Assembly (NCBI GenBank): GCA_015655035.1
Contig: JAATFS010000383.1
Coordinates: forward strand, 1 to 10,472
From: Lysobacterales bacterium
GTDB lineage: Bacteria > Pseudomonadota > Gammaproteobacteria > Xanthomonadales > Xanthomonadaceae
Direction: 5' to 3'
DNA: 10,472 nucleotides
Position numbers and translations under genes: made by a program. Below the pieces are notes generated by a model, which made no database searches, was not told where the DNA came from, and saw only the letters and a program-made list of their open reading frames with translations. Positions 1-6,639 of this stretch are shown in pieces; position 1 is the first letter of the stretch, and the number at the start of each line of letters is the position of its first letter.

Positions 1-620
1 GCCAGCGCACTCGCCGGCTCATAGCGCAGGTCGCCCTGCCCCAGATGCGGATCTTCCGCAGCGATATAAGGCGGATTGCTCGCGATGAGGTCGAAGCGCT
101 CCCCGGCCAAAGGCTGCAACCAACTGCCGTGGCGAAACTCGACATTTCCCAGCCCGTGCGCGGCCGCATTGCCGCGCGCCACCCCCAGCGCATCGGCACT
201 AACGTCGGTGGCAATCACCACCGCACGCGGACGCTCGCTGGCAATCGCCAGCGCAATCGCGCCGCTGCCGGTGCCCAGATCGGCCACGCGCCGGCCGGGC
301 GCCTCGTCCAGCCGCGCCAGCACCAGCTCGACCAGCAACTCGGTTTCCGGGCGCGGGATCAGCGTCGCCGGCGATACCGCCAGATCCAGCGTCCAGAATC
401 CACGCCGGCCGGTCAGATAGGCCACCGGCTCGCCGTCCGCGCGTCGCTGCACCAGCGCATGGAATCGCGCCACCAACGCATCCGACAACGGATCGCCGGC
501 ATGCGCGAACAGCCACGCGCGGTCGCGTTCCAGCACGTGCAGCAACAGGGGCTCGGCGTCGGCGCGATCGATCCGCGCGGCAGCGTCGCGCAGCAATTGC
601 GCGACAGACGGTGGGGACAT
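1..620 (-). CDS. prmC: Peptide chain release factor N5-glutamine methyltransferase, 3' end outside window
   Basis: PrmC (HemK) uses S-adenosylmethionine to methylate the glutamine of the GGQ motif in release factors RF1 and RF2, which makes termination efficient in the cytoplasm. I translated the minus strand from the ATG at 618-620: the protein begins MSPPSVAQLLRDAAARID and stays open for 206 codons to the window edge. Full-length PrmC is about 275-290 residues, so roughly 75 C-terminal residues are missing. Visible landmarks are an N-terminal helical domain, a TLIPRPETELLVE segment typical of the family, the SAM-binding motif DLGTGSGAIAL (GTGSG at residues 116-120) and the catalytic NPPY at residues 182-185, the signature of glutamine/adenine N-methyltransferases. 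The start is supported by an AAGGG ribosome-binding site 9 bases upstream. It is divergent from ahpC. The identification is secure from the NPPY plus PRPETE combination. Confidence 0.95.
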   Translation of the reverse strand, partial: MSPPSVAQLLRDAAARIDRADAEPLLLHVLERDRAWLFAHAGDPLSDALVARFHALVQRRADGEPVAYLTGRRGFWTLDLAVSPATLIPRPETELLVELVLARLDEAPGRRVADLGTGSGAIALAIASERPRAVVIATDVSADALGVARGNAAAHGLGNVEFRHGSWLQPLAGERFDLIASNPPYIAAEDPHLGQGDLRYEPASAL

Positions 621-652
621 GCGGGTTTACCCTTGAGAAACATGGGCTGGCC

Positions 653-658
653 ATTATC
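653..658 (-). promoter_or_regulatory. Possible -10 box for prmC
   Basis: On the minus strand this hexamer reads GATAAT, five of six matches to the sigma-70 -10 consensus, and lies 32 bases upstream of the prmC start. No good -35 box lies 16-18 bases further upstream, so this is only a candidate. Confidence 0.25.
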
Positions 659-704
659 CACATGAGACGCTCGCTGGCTCGGGCGCGCATCCGAGCCACA
701 CATC

Positions 705-742
705 GATAGGCAAAAACTATCTATACAATTTCATCAATTGAT
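705..742 (+). promoter_or_regulatory. Candidate OxyR operator upstream of ahpC
   Basis: The OxyR consensus is four half-sites, ATAG-N7-CTAT-N7-ATAG-N7-CTAT. Positions 705-721 read GATAGGCAAAAACTATC: perfect GATAG/CTATC arms with the ATAG (706-709) and CTAT (717-720) tetranucleotides exactly 7 bases apart. In the same 11-base register, the third and fourth half-sites are degenerate (ATTT at 728-731, TGAT at 739-742). The site ends directly at a plausible -35 box for ahpC, the usual placement for OxyR activation. oxyR itself lies two genes downstream. The upstream half of the operator is clear in the sequence; OxyR binding is inferred from family knowledge. Confidence 0.65.
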
Positions 743-771
743 TTGAGAAATCTATCGATCGTACCTAAGAT
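743..771 (+). promoter_or_regulatory. Probable ahpC promoter
   Basis: TTGAGA at 743-748 (-35) and TAAGAT at 766-771 (-10) are separated by 17 bases. The -35 abuts the candidate OxyR operator. Transcription would start near 778, giving a leader of about 40 bases before the ahpC ATG. Both boxes match the sigma-70 consensus at four of six positions, consistent with an activator-dependent promoter. The actual start point is not shown by the sequence. Confidence 0.5.
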
Positions 772-818
772 AAGCCTCGTTCCATTCCCCGCCTCCTTAG
801 CCAACCCGAGGAAACTCA

Positions 819-1379
819 ATGTCTGTCATCAACACCGAAATCCTGCCGTTCGAAGCCGACGCCTTCCAGAATGGCGAATTCATCAAGGTCTCCGACGCCA
901 CCCTGAAGGGCAAGTGGTCCGTGGTGGTGTTTTATCCGGCCGACTTCACCTTCGTCTGCCCGACCGAGCTGGAAGACCTGGCCGACAACTACGACGAATT
1001 CCAGAAGCTGGGCGTAGAGGTCTACTCGGTCTCCACCGATACCCACTTCTCGCACAAGGCATGGCATGACAGCTCGCCGGCGATCGGCAAGATCAAGTAC
1101 CCGATGATCGGCGATCCGACCCACCAGATCTCGAAGAACTTCGACGTGCTGCGCCCGGCTGGCCTGGCGGATCGCGGCACCTTCATCATCGATCCGGCCG
1201 GCGTGATCCAGTCGGTGGAAATCACCGCCGAAGGCATCGGCCGCGAGGCCGGCGACACCCTGCGCAAGGTCAAGGCCGCGCTGTACGTTGCCGCCCACCC
1301 GGGTGAAGTGTGCCCGGCCAAGTGGAAGGAAGGCGAAAAGACCCTGGCTCCGTCGCTGGACCTGGTCGGCAAGATCTAA
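819..1379 (+). CDS. ahpC: Alkyl hydroperoxide reductase subunit C (2-Cys peroxiredoxin)
   Basis: AhpC reduces H2O2, organic hydroperoxides and peroxynitrite in the cytoplasm and is recharged by AhpF. The 186-residue protein has the family length. The peroxidatic motif PADFTFVCPTE carries P40, T44 and C47 in the PxxxTxxC arrangement. The resolving cysteine is C165 in GEVCP near the C-terminus, as in typical 2-Cys peroxiredoxins. An arginine in LADRGTFIID fits the conserved active-site arginine. The ATG at 819 has a GAGGA ribosome-binding site at 808-812, six bases upstream. An OxyR-like operator and promoter precede it, so peroxide induction is likely. The next gene, ahpF, starts 195 bases downstream after a strong hairpin, so ahpC may be transcribed largely on its own, in keeping with the excess of AhpC over AhpF usual in bacteria. 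Confidence 0.98.
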   Translation: MSVINTEILPFEADAFQNGEFIKVSDATLKGKWSVVVFYPADFTFVCPTELEDLADNYDEFQKLGVEVYSVSTDTHFSHKAWHDSSPAIGKIKYPMIGDPTHQISKNFDVLRPAGLADRGTFIIDPAGVIQSVEITAEGIGREAGDTLRKVKAALYVAAHPGEVCPAKWKEGEKTLAPSLDLVGKI

Positions 1380-1391
1380 GCCGTCCCCCAT

Positions 1392-1422
1392 CCCCTGCCC
1401 CGTACGCGTTACGGGGCAGGGG
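1392..1422 (+). terminator. Strong GC-rich hairpin after ahpC
   Basis: A perfect 13-bp stem (1392-1404 CCCCTGCCCCGTA pairing with 1410-1422) closes a 5-base CGCGT loop, 12 bases after the ahpC stop. No T-run follows, so it is not a canonical intrinsic terminator. It could act as an attenuator, a weak terminator or a 3'-end RNA stabiliser that limits read-through into ahpF. The hairpin is seen directly; its function is inferred. Confidence 0.6.
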
Positions 1423-1504
1423 GTGAACCGGAGCCGGTGCCGGCCTGCCAGCCCGCCATCGCCAGCACGCATCGCCCGACAAGCGCCGGCTGCGGTTCAC
1501 CCCC
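1419..1504 (+). repeat. Long inverted repeat in the ahpC-ahpF gap
   Basis: GGGGGTGAACCG at 1419-1430 is perfectly complementary to 1493-1504. Past one mismatch the pairing continues for nine more base pairs (1432-1440 with 1483-1491, one G-U), giving a stem of about 22 positions and a 42-base loop. Its first four bases are also the last four bases of the right arm of the hairpin at 1392-1422, so the two full structures cannot form together. It could be a regulatory leader of ahpF or a small palindromic repeat element. Confidence 0.5.
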
Positions 1505-1574
1505 TTCCCCACCGGCGACCTGCCCCACGGCAGCGACGCCACGCTCTCCCCTTGCCCATTACCAGGAGTTCTCC

Positions 1575-3167
1575 ATGTTGGACGCCACTCTCCAGACCCA
1601 GCTCAAGGCCTACCTGGAAAAGGTCACCCGCCCGATCCAGATCAACGCCTCCGTCGACGACAGCGCCAAATCGCAGGAAATGCTGGAACTGCTCAACGAG
1701 CTCGACGCACTGTCGGACCAGATCACGCTCCAGGTCTGGCGCGACGATGCCGAGCGCAAGCCCTCGTTCGCACTGACCACGCCCGGCCAGGACATTTCGC
1801 TGCGCTTCGCCGGCCTGCCGATGGGCCACGAATTCACTTCGCTGGTGCTGGCACTGCTGCAAGTCGGCGGCCATCCGTCCAAGGCAGCAGCCGAGCTGAT
1901 CGAGCAGGTGAAAGGCCTGGAAGGCGAATACGCGTTCGAGACCTATTTTTCGCTGTCCTGCCAGAACTGCCCGGACGTGGTGCAGGCGCTGAACCTGGCC
2001 GCCGTGCTGAACCCGAACATCAAGCATGTCGCCATCGACGGCGCGCTGTTCCAGGAAGAAGTAGAGGCACGTCAGATCATGTCGGTGCCCGCCGTGTATC
2101 TCAACGGCAAGCTGTTCGATCAGGGCCGCATGACGCTGGAACAGATCGTCGCCAAGCTCGACACCAGCGCCTCCGACCGCCAGGCCAAGGCGATCAAGGG
2201 CAAGGCGGCATTCGACGTGTTGGTAGTCGGCGGTGGCCCCGCCGGCGCCGCAGCGGCGGTCTATGCCGCGCGCAAGGGCATCCGCACCGGCGTGCTGGCC
2301 GAGCGCTTCGGTGGCCAGGTGCTGGACACCATGGCGATCGAGAACTTCATATCGGTACCTGAAACCGAAGGTCCGAAGATGGCCGCCGCGCTCGAGCAGC
2401 ATGTGCGCCAGTACGAGGTGGACATCATGAATCTGCAACGCGCCGAGCAGTTGCTGCCGGCGGGCGACGATGGACTGGTCGAGATCAAGCTGGGCAACGG
2501 TGCATCGCTCAAGAGCAAGACCGTGATCCTGTCCACCGGTGCGCGCTGGCGCCAGATGAACGTGCCCGGCGAAGACCAGTACCGCAACAAGGGCGTGGCC
2601 TATTGCCCGCACTGCGATGGCCCGCTGTTCAAGGGCAAGCGCGTGGCGGTGGTCGGCGGCGGCAATTCCGGTGTCGAGGCGGCGATCGACCTGGCCGGCA
2701 TCGTGGCGCATGTCACCCTGGTCGAGTTCGACGACAAGCTGCGTGCCGACGAAGTACTGCAACGCAAGCTGCGCAGCCTGCCGAACGTACGCATCATCAC
2801 CAGCGCACAGACTACCGAAGTGCTGGGCGACGGCCAGAAGGTCAACGGCCTGGTCTACAAGGAGCGCGTCGGCGGCGACACCCACCGGATCGAGCTCGAA
2901 GGCGTGTTCGTGCAGATCGGCCTGCTGCCCAACACCGAATGGCTAAAGGGCACCCTGGCGCTGTCGCCGCGCGGCGAAATCGTCATCGACGACCGCGGCC
3001 AGACCAGCGTACCGGGCGTGTTTGCCGCCGGCGACGCCACCACGGTGCCATACAAGCAGATCGTGATCGCGATGGGGGCCGGCGCCACTGCCGCGCTGAG
3101 CGCCTTCGATCACCTGATCCGTAGCTCCGCGCCCGTGAACAGCAGCACGGTCGCCGAGGCAGCCTGA
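1575..3167 (+). CDS. ahpF: Alkyl hydroperoxide reductase subunit F (NAD(P)H:AhpC disulfide reductase)
   Basis: AhpF passes electrons from NAD(P)H through FAD and two disulfide centres to oxidised AhpC. The 530-residue product matches AhpF length. The N-terminal double-thioredoxin-fold domain (about 1-200) carries the SCQNCPD centre with C129 and C132. The thioredoxin-reductase-like part follows: FAD motif GGGPAG at 219-224, redox centre YCPHCDGP with C344 and C347, NAD(P)H-binding GGGNSG at 361-366, and a C-terminal FAD segment GVFAAGDATTVPYKQ. All expected redox cysteines are present. The frame is open upstream to 1437, but I chose the ATG at 1575 because AGGAG lies at 1564-1568 and the protein then begins MLDATLQTQLKAYLEKV, as the family does. 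It probably shares transcripts with oxyR 112 bases downstream; ahpC read-through depends on the hairpins before it. Confidence 0.98.
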   Translation: MLDATLQTQLKAYLEKVTRPIQINASVDDSAKSQEMLELLNELDALSDQITLQVWRDDAERKPSFALTTPGQDISLRFAGLPMGHEFTSLVLALLQVGGHPSKAAAELIEQVKGLEGEYAFETYFSLSCQNCPDVVQALNLAAVLNPNIKHVAIDGALFQEEVEARQIMSVPAVYLNGKLFDQGRMTLEQIVAKLDTSASDRQAKAIKGKAAFDVLVVGGGPAGAAAAVYAARKGIRTGVLAERFGGQVLDTMAIENFISVPETEGPKMAAALEQHVRQYEVDIMNLQRAEQLLPAGDDGLVEIKLGNGASLKSKTVILSTGARWRQMNVPGEDQYRNKGVAYCPHCDGPLFKGKRVAVVGGGNSGVEAAIDLAGIVAHVTLVEFDDKLRADEVLQRKLRSLPNVRIITSAQTTEVLGDGQKVNGLVYKERVGGDTHRIELEGVFVQIGLLPNTEWLKGTLALSPRGEIVIDDRGQTSVPGVFAAGDATTVPYKQIVIAMGAGATAALSAFDHLIRSSAPVNSSTVAEAA

Positions 3168-3189
3168 TTCCGGCCGGCAACGCGCCCTC

Positions 3190-3222
3190 GCTTACGCGCC
3201 CTTCGCTGCAAGGGGCGTAAGC
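3190..3222 (+). terminator. Hairpin between ahpF and oxyR
   Basis: The arms at 3190-3203 and 3210-3222 (GCTTACGC...GCGTAAGC with a CCCTT/AAGGG inner part and one bulged G) form a stem of about 13 bp with a six-base loop, starting 23 bases after the ahpF stop. No T-run follows. A second short GC hairpin (GCGG/CCGC around CCAAGG) lies just downstream near 3235-3248. These may partially terminate or process the ahpF transcript before oxyR. Confidence 0.4.
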
Positions 3223-3279
3223 TGCGCACAAGGGCGGCCAAGGCCGCTCTCCCGATCATTGCCGTGAGGCCCGCGTCGC

Positions 3280-4221
3280 ATGAACCTGCGTGATCTGAAG
3301 TACTTGGTAGCCCTCGCCGACCACAAGCATTTCGGTCGTGCGGCGGCAGCGTGTTTCGTCAGTCAACCGACGCTCTCCACCCAGATCAAGAAACTGGAGG
3401 ACGAACTGGGCGTGCCACTGGTCGAGCGCGCGCCACGCAAGGTGATGCTGACGCCAGCGGGCCGCGAGGCGGCTGGCCGTGCGCGCGGGATCATCGCCGA
3501 AGTGGAGCAGATGAAAGAGGCCGCGCGGCGCAGCCAGGACCCGGAAGCCGGCACGGTGCGGCTTGGCATCTTCCCGACCCTGGGACCGTACCTGCTGCCG
3601 CACGTGGTACCGCATATCCGCCAACGTTTCCCACAGCTGGAATTGCTGCTGGTCGAGGAAAAAAGCGATCAACTGCTGGTCCAGCTACGCGAAGGCCGGT
3701 TGGATGCGGCCATCCTCGCGCTGCCGTTGCAGGACGATCAGCTGCACAGCGAGTTCCTGTTCGAGGAACCCTTCGTTCTAGCGGTACCGGAGGGGCACGC
3801 ACTGGCCGGGCACAGCTCATTGACCCTGGCCGACCTATCCGAACAAAGGCTGCTGCTGCTACAGGACGGGCATTGCCTGCGCGAACAGGCACTGGATGTC
3901 TGCCACCTGTCCGGCGCTTTGGAAAAAGCCGAGTTCCAGGCCACCAGCCTGGAAACGCTGCGTCAGATGGTGGCCGCCAATGTCGGGGTGACCTTGCTGC
4001 CGCTGCTGGCGGTCAAGCCGCCGGTAGCCCGCTCGGAAAACATCCGCCTGATCGGTTTCCGCGCAGACAAGCAACCCAGCCGCCGCATCGCCATGGTCTG
4101 GCGGCGCAGTTCGGCGATGGGTAGCTTCCTGGAGCAGCTGGCCGAGCAATTCAAGCACCTGCCCGCAAGCCTGCTCAGCGTGGATGCCGCCATCGAGCCC
4201 CCCGAGGCCGTGGCGGCCTGA
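3280..4221 (+). CDS. oxyR: Hydrogen peroxide-sensing LysR-type transcriptional regulator OxyR
   Basis: OxyR senses H2O2 by forming an intramolecular disulfide and then activates peroxide-defence genes such as ahpC and catalase. The 313-residue length fits. An N-terminal LysR helix-turn-helix (about 1-60: MNLRDLKYLVALADHKHFGR, then AAAACFVSQPTLSTQIKKLE) is followed by the regulatory domain. The sensor motif GHCLREQALDVC places the cysteines at exactly 199 and 208, the same numbers as in Escherichia coli OxyR, which separates it from other LysR regulators. The start at 3280 has a modest TGAGG at 3265-3269, ten bases upstream. It sits 112 bases after ahpF in the same direction and is probably co-transcribed with it. 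No clear OxyR-like operator was seen directly before it, so any autoregulation would act through upstream promoters. The C-terminal tail (residues about 300-313) is rich in proline and alanine and probably flexible. Confidence 0.98.
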   Translation: MNLRDLKYLVALADHKHFGRAAAACFVSQPTLSTQIKKLEDELGVPLVERAPRKVMLTPAGREAAGRARGIIAEVEQMKEAARRSQDPEAGTVRLGIFPTLGPYLLPHVVPHIRQRFPQLELLLVEEKSDQLLVQLREGRLDAAILALPLQDDQLHSEFLFEEPFVLAVPEGHALAGHSSLTLADLSEQRLLLLQDGHCLREQALDVCHLSGALEKAEFQATSLETLRQMVAANVGVTLLPLLAVKPPVARSENIRLIGFRADKQPSRRIAMVWRRSSAMGSFLEQLAEQFKHLPASLLSVDAAIEPPEAVAA

Positions 4222-4478
4222 ACCGGCGGGGCGCAGCGGCGCGCGTTCCACCGCGTGCGTTCGAGGATCGCCGGGCCAGCGGGCGGGCACGATCGGGATC
4301 GCTGCGCCGGGGGGGTATGTGCCGCCACTGCCCGCCGAGCGTATCCTCGTCTGCGCGCGTATCGGCATACACTGCGCTCCCCTCGCACCATCCCGCGCAA
4401 GACCGGCGCGACCTCTGCGGCAGGGCTTGCAGCCCCGCCCATATCATCCGCCTCCTGATTTCCGCCGAGAGAATCCGA
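4222..4478. other. oxyR-tal intergenic region, no convincing gene
   Basis: These 257 bases hold short open frames but none with a good ribosome-binding site. A 6-bp hairpin overlaps the oxyR stop (AGGCCG 4205-4210 with CGGCCT 4214-4219) and has no T-run. Closer to tal, GGGCT 4423-4427 and AGCCC 4431-4435 form a small stem that extends with one mismatch to nine positions and would lie in the tal leader. A tal promoter must lie here or upstream, but I could not pick out a convincing -35/-10 pair. A TACACT at 4368-4373 is the best -10-like hexamer. Confidence 0.4.
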
Positions 4479-5450
4479 ATGACTGCATCGCATCCGTCCA
4501 AACTCGCTCAATTGCGTGACCTGTCCGTCGTCGTGGCCGATACCGGCGACTACGACGCGATCAAGCGACTCAAGCCGGTGGATTGCACCACTAATCCGAC
4601 CCTGGTGAAGAAGGCGCTGGACCTGCCGGTCTATGCCGACCTTATCGAGCGCGAACTGGCCTGGGGCCGCGAACAGCCCGCCCCCACCTCCGAAGCCGTG
4701 GTCAACGAAGTCGCCGACCGTCTCACCGTGGGTGTGGGCGCGATGCTGTCGGCGCTGGTGCCCGGCCGCGTCTCCACCGAGGTCGATGCCGACCTGGCGC
4801 ACGACACCGCCAATACCATCGCCAAGGCGCACAAGTTCATCGCCATGTACGCCGAGCGCGGCGTGGCCAAGGACAAGGTGCTGATCAAGGTTGCCGCCAC
4901 CTGGGAAGGTATCGAGGCGGCGCGCCAGCTACAGCGCGATGGCATCGACTGCAATCTGACGCTGATCTTCAACAAGACCCAGGCGCTGGCCTGCGCCGAG
5001 GCCGGCGTGTTCCTGATCTCGCCGTTCGTCGGCCGCATTCTGGACTGGTACGTCGCCGCCGGGCAGAAGCCGGCCAGCATCGACGAAGATCCCGGCGTGC
5101 AGTTCGTGCGCGGCGTCTATGCCGAGTTCAAGCGGCGCGGCTCGCAGACGGTGGTGATGGGCGCCTCGTTCCGTTCCACCGAGCAGATCGAGGCACTGGC
5201 CGGCTGCGACCGTCTGACCATCTCGCCGGACCTGCTGGAGAAGCTCGACGCCGACCACGGCGAGCTGCCGCGCAAGCTGTCGCCCAGCGCCGCCGAGGCG
5301 GGCGATAGCACCCCCATCGACGGCGCCCGCTTCGCCGCCGACCTGGCCCAGGACCCGATGGCCACCGAGAAGCTGGGCGGCGGCATCGATACCTTCGCCA
5401 AGGATCTGGACGCGCTGCGCGCGACCATTCGCGGCAAGCTCGAAGGCTGA
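4479..5450 (+). CDS. tal: Transaldolase (TalB type)
   Basis: Transaldolase moves a dihydroxyacetone unit from sedoheptulose 7-phosphate to glyceraldehyde 3-phosphate in the non-oxidative pentose phosphate pathway, in the cytoplasm. The 323 residues fit the long TalA/TalB class (about 317). Visible signatures are VVVADTGDY with the catalytic Asp at D21, the CTTNPTLV loop, STEVDADL with the catalytic glutamate, and the Schiff-base lysine K137 in VLIKVAATWEGI. The frame stays open upstream to 4317, but the ATG at 4479 is preferred: it has a purine-rich GAGAGAA at 4467-4473 and gives the normal family N-terminus, while the upstream codons read as basic, low-complexity sequence. It stands 257 bases after oxyR, so is probably transcribed separately. 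Its link to oxidative stress through NADPH supply is inference only. Confidence 0.97.
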   Translation: MTASHPSKLAQLRDLSVVVADTGDYDAIKRLKPVDCTTNPTLVKKALDLPVYADLIERELAWGREQPAPTSEAVVNEVADRLTVGVGAMLSALVPGRVSTEVDADLAHDTANTIAKAHKFIAMYAERGVAKDKVLIKVAATWEGIEAARQLQRDGIDCNLTLIFNKTQALACAEAGVFLISPFVGRILDWYVAAGQKPASIDEDPGVQFVRGVYAEFKRRGSQTVVMGASFRSTEQIEALAGCDRLTISPDLLEKLDADHGELPRKLSPSAAEAGDSTPIDGARFAADLAQDPMATEKLGGGIDTFAKDLDALRATIRGKLEG

Positions 5451-5458
5451 TCGCCGCT

Positions 5459-5488
5459 GCGCCCGGTGGCCTCCTGGTCGCCGGGCGC
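5459..5488 (+). terminator. tal: Probable terminator hairpin of tal
   Basis: Beginning eight bases after the tal stop, 5459-5471 (GCGCCCGGTGGCC) pairs with 5476-5488 over 13 positions including two G-U pairs, with a TCCT loop. This is a very stable stem but no T-run follows, so it is a strong hairpin at a gene end rather than a textbook intrinsic terminator. Confidence 0.55.
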
Positions 5489-5551
5489 GCGAGGGTTCAT
5501 GAACGCCGTGGAGGCGTCTTGTTGAGACAACGATAGATTCACCAGCTGCGG

Positions 5552-5589
5552 GCCAGGACACCGTCGGCAGCCTGGTGGCGTGTCCTGGC
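5552..5589. repeat. Inverted repeat in the tal/msrA convergent gap
   Basis: GCCAGGACAC at 5552-5561 is perfectly repeated in inverted form at 5580-5589, with an 18-base loop. It lies about 50 bases beyond the msrA stop in the msrA direction. It could mark the 3' end of msrA transcripts; there is no T-run on either strand. Confidence 0.4.
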
Positions 5590-5638
5590 AAGCCATTGCG
5601 CCGCCGTCATGTCTTGGCCACGCAGCGGCTATTCGGGC

Positions 5639-6313
5639 TCAGGCTTCCAGCCCGATCGCGCAGCTCACCCCGGTGCCGCCCAGGCCGCAATAGCCGTTGG
5701 GATTCTTGGCCAGGTACTGCTGGTGATAGTCCTCGGCGTAGTAGAACGGGGGTGCCGGGTAGACGATCTCGGTGGTGATCTGGCCGTATCCGGCCGCGCT
5801 CAGGCGCTGCTGGTAGGCATCGCGGCTGGCGATGGCGGCGTCGTACTGGGCCTGGGTCTGGCAATAGAGGGCCGAGCGGTATTCGGTGCCACGGTCGTTG
5901 CCCTGGCGCATCCCCTGGGTCGGGTCGTGGCTTTCCCAGAAGGTGGCCAGGACTTGCTCGCGGCTGATCCTGGCCGGGTCGAACACCACCTGCACTACTT
6001 CCGCATGTCCGGTCAGGCCGGTGCAGCTTTCTTCGTAGGTCGGGTTGGGCGTCAGCCCGCCCTGGTAGCCCACCGCAGTGACGACCACGCCGGGCAGTTG
6101 CCAGAACTTGCGCTCGGCGCCCCAGAAACAGCCCATTCCCAGACCCAGTACTTCCAGCCCGGTGAAATCGGCGCGCAACGGCTGTCCAGTCACGAAATGC
6201 ACGTTGTGCAGCGGCAGCGGCTGCTCGCGTCCCGGCAATGCCTCGCCTTCGCGCGGCAGGCGCTGCTTGAAGGCACCGATGCCGAGGGGCGAGGCAGGAG
6301 AGATTCCGAACAT
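5639..6313 (-). CDS. msrA: Peptide methionine-S-sulfoxide reductase MsrA
   Basis: MsrA reduces the S epimer of methionine sulfoxide in proteins and free amino acid, using thioredoxin to recycle its disulfide; it repairs oxidative damage in the cytoplasm. The 224-residue product carries the active-site motif GMGCFWGAE with the catalytic C62, the GYQGG and GHAEVV segments of the family, the FWESHDPTQ substrate pocket stretch, and two C-terminal recycling cysteines, C209 (NGYCGLGG) and C218 (VSC), as in the three-cysteine E. coli-type enzyme. The reading frame extends 37 codons upstream to 6424, but the ATG at 6311-6313 is preferred because GAGGA lies eight bases before it and the protein then starts MFGISPASPLG. 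It is convergent with tal. Proximity to ahpC/ahpF/oxyR suggests a shared oxidative-stress theme, but no OxyR-like site was recognised before it. Confidence 0.96.
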   Translation of the reverse strand: MFGISPASPLGIGAFKQRLPREGEALPGREQPLPLHNVHFVTGQPLRADFTGLEVLGLGMGCFWGAERKFWQLPGVVVTAVGYQGGLTPNPTYEESCTGLTGHAEVVQVVFDPARISREQVLATFWESHDPTQGMRQGNDRGTEYRSALYCQTQAQYDAAIASRDAYQQRLSAAGYGQITTEIVYPAPPFYYAEDYHQQYLAKNPNGYCGLGGTGVSCAIGLEA

Positions 6314-6571
6314 GATCGATTCCTCACGCCGGCGGTAGACCGGGTTCTTGGTTTCATCGGATATGGGGGCGGCTACGCCGGGGCCAAGCGAGCCACTCGC
6401 CTTGGCGAGCAAATGCGGCGGCAATCCTCTGCCTCGCCGTTCCGGAGCCTACGTCTATCTGATTGTGCCGCAATCGCATCCAATTCAGGAGCGCGACGCC
6501 TCCCCCCGCTGACCATCCCACCGGCAGTGGGCACTGTACCGAGCGCGAACCAATGGTTTGTAGCCGTCGCA

Positions 6572-6603
6572 GCTTCCTCTTGCTTTCGCAAGGCGAGGAA
6601 AGC
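6572..6603. repeat. Hairpin within the msrA-glnS gap
   Basis: The inner stem CTTGC 6579-6583 / GCAAG 6588-6592 has a TTTC loop and is continued outward by TTCCT/AGGAA plus GC/GC, with a three-base bulge on the right and a one-base bulge. It stands in the middle of the non-coding stretch with no adjacent gene end. Confidence 0.4.
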
Positions 6604-6639
6604 ATCCGAGTCAGTTAGCGCCTGGCGCAGCGCCGTTCC

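Noticed and set aside
199..703. Minus-strand frames overlapping the 5' end of prmC (166 and 96 codons)
   Set aside because: They are other phases of prmC; the true frame from 620 shows GTGSG and NPPY, these show only Arg/Ala-rich sequence.
1437..1574. Upstream extension of ahpF by 46 codons
   Set aside because: It covers the inverted repeat, lacks a ribosome-binding site, and the ATG at 1575 with AGGAG gives the family N-terminus.
1497..2885. 462-codon minus-strand frame opposite ahpF
   Set aside because: Antisense shadow of a gene with all AhpF motifs; high GC leaves long antisense frames open.
4255..4458. 67-codon frame between oxyR and tal
   Set aside because: GTG start, no clear ribosome-binding site, Arg/Ala-rich content typical of random high-GC frames; kept only as a finding.
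4317..4478. Upstream extension of tal by 54 codons
   Set aside because: Low-complexity basic sequence without a ribosome-binding site; transaldolases start as at 4479.
6314..6424. 37-codon N-terminal extension of msrA
   Set aside because: GAGGA before the ATG at 6313 fits the shorter start; the extension shows no signal peptide or conserved features.
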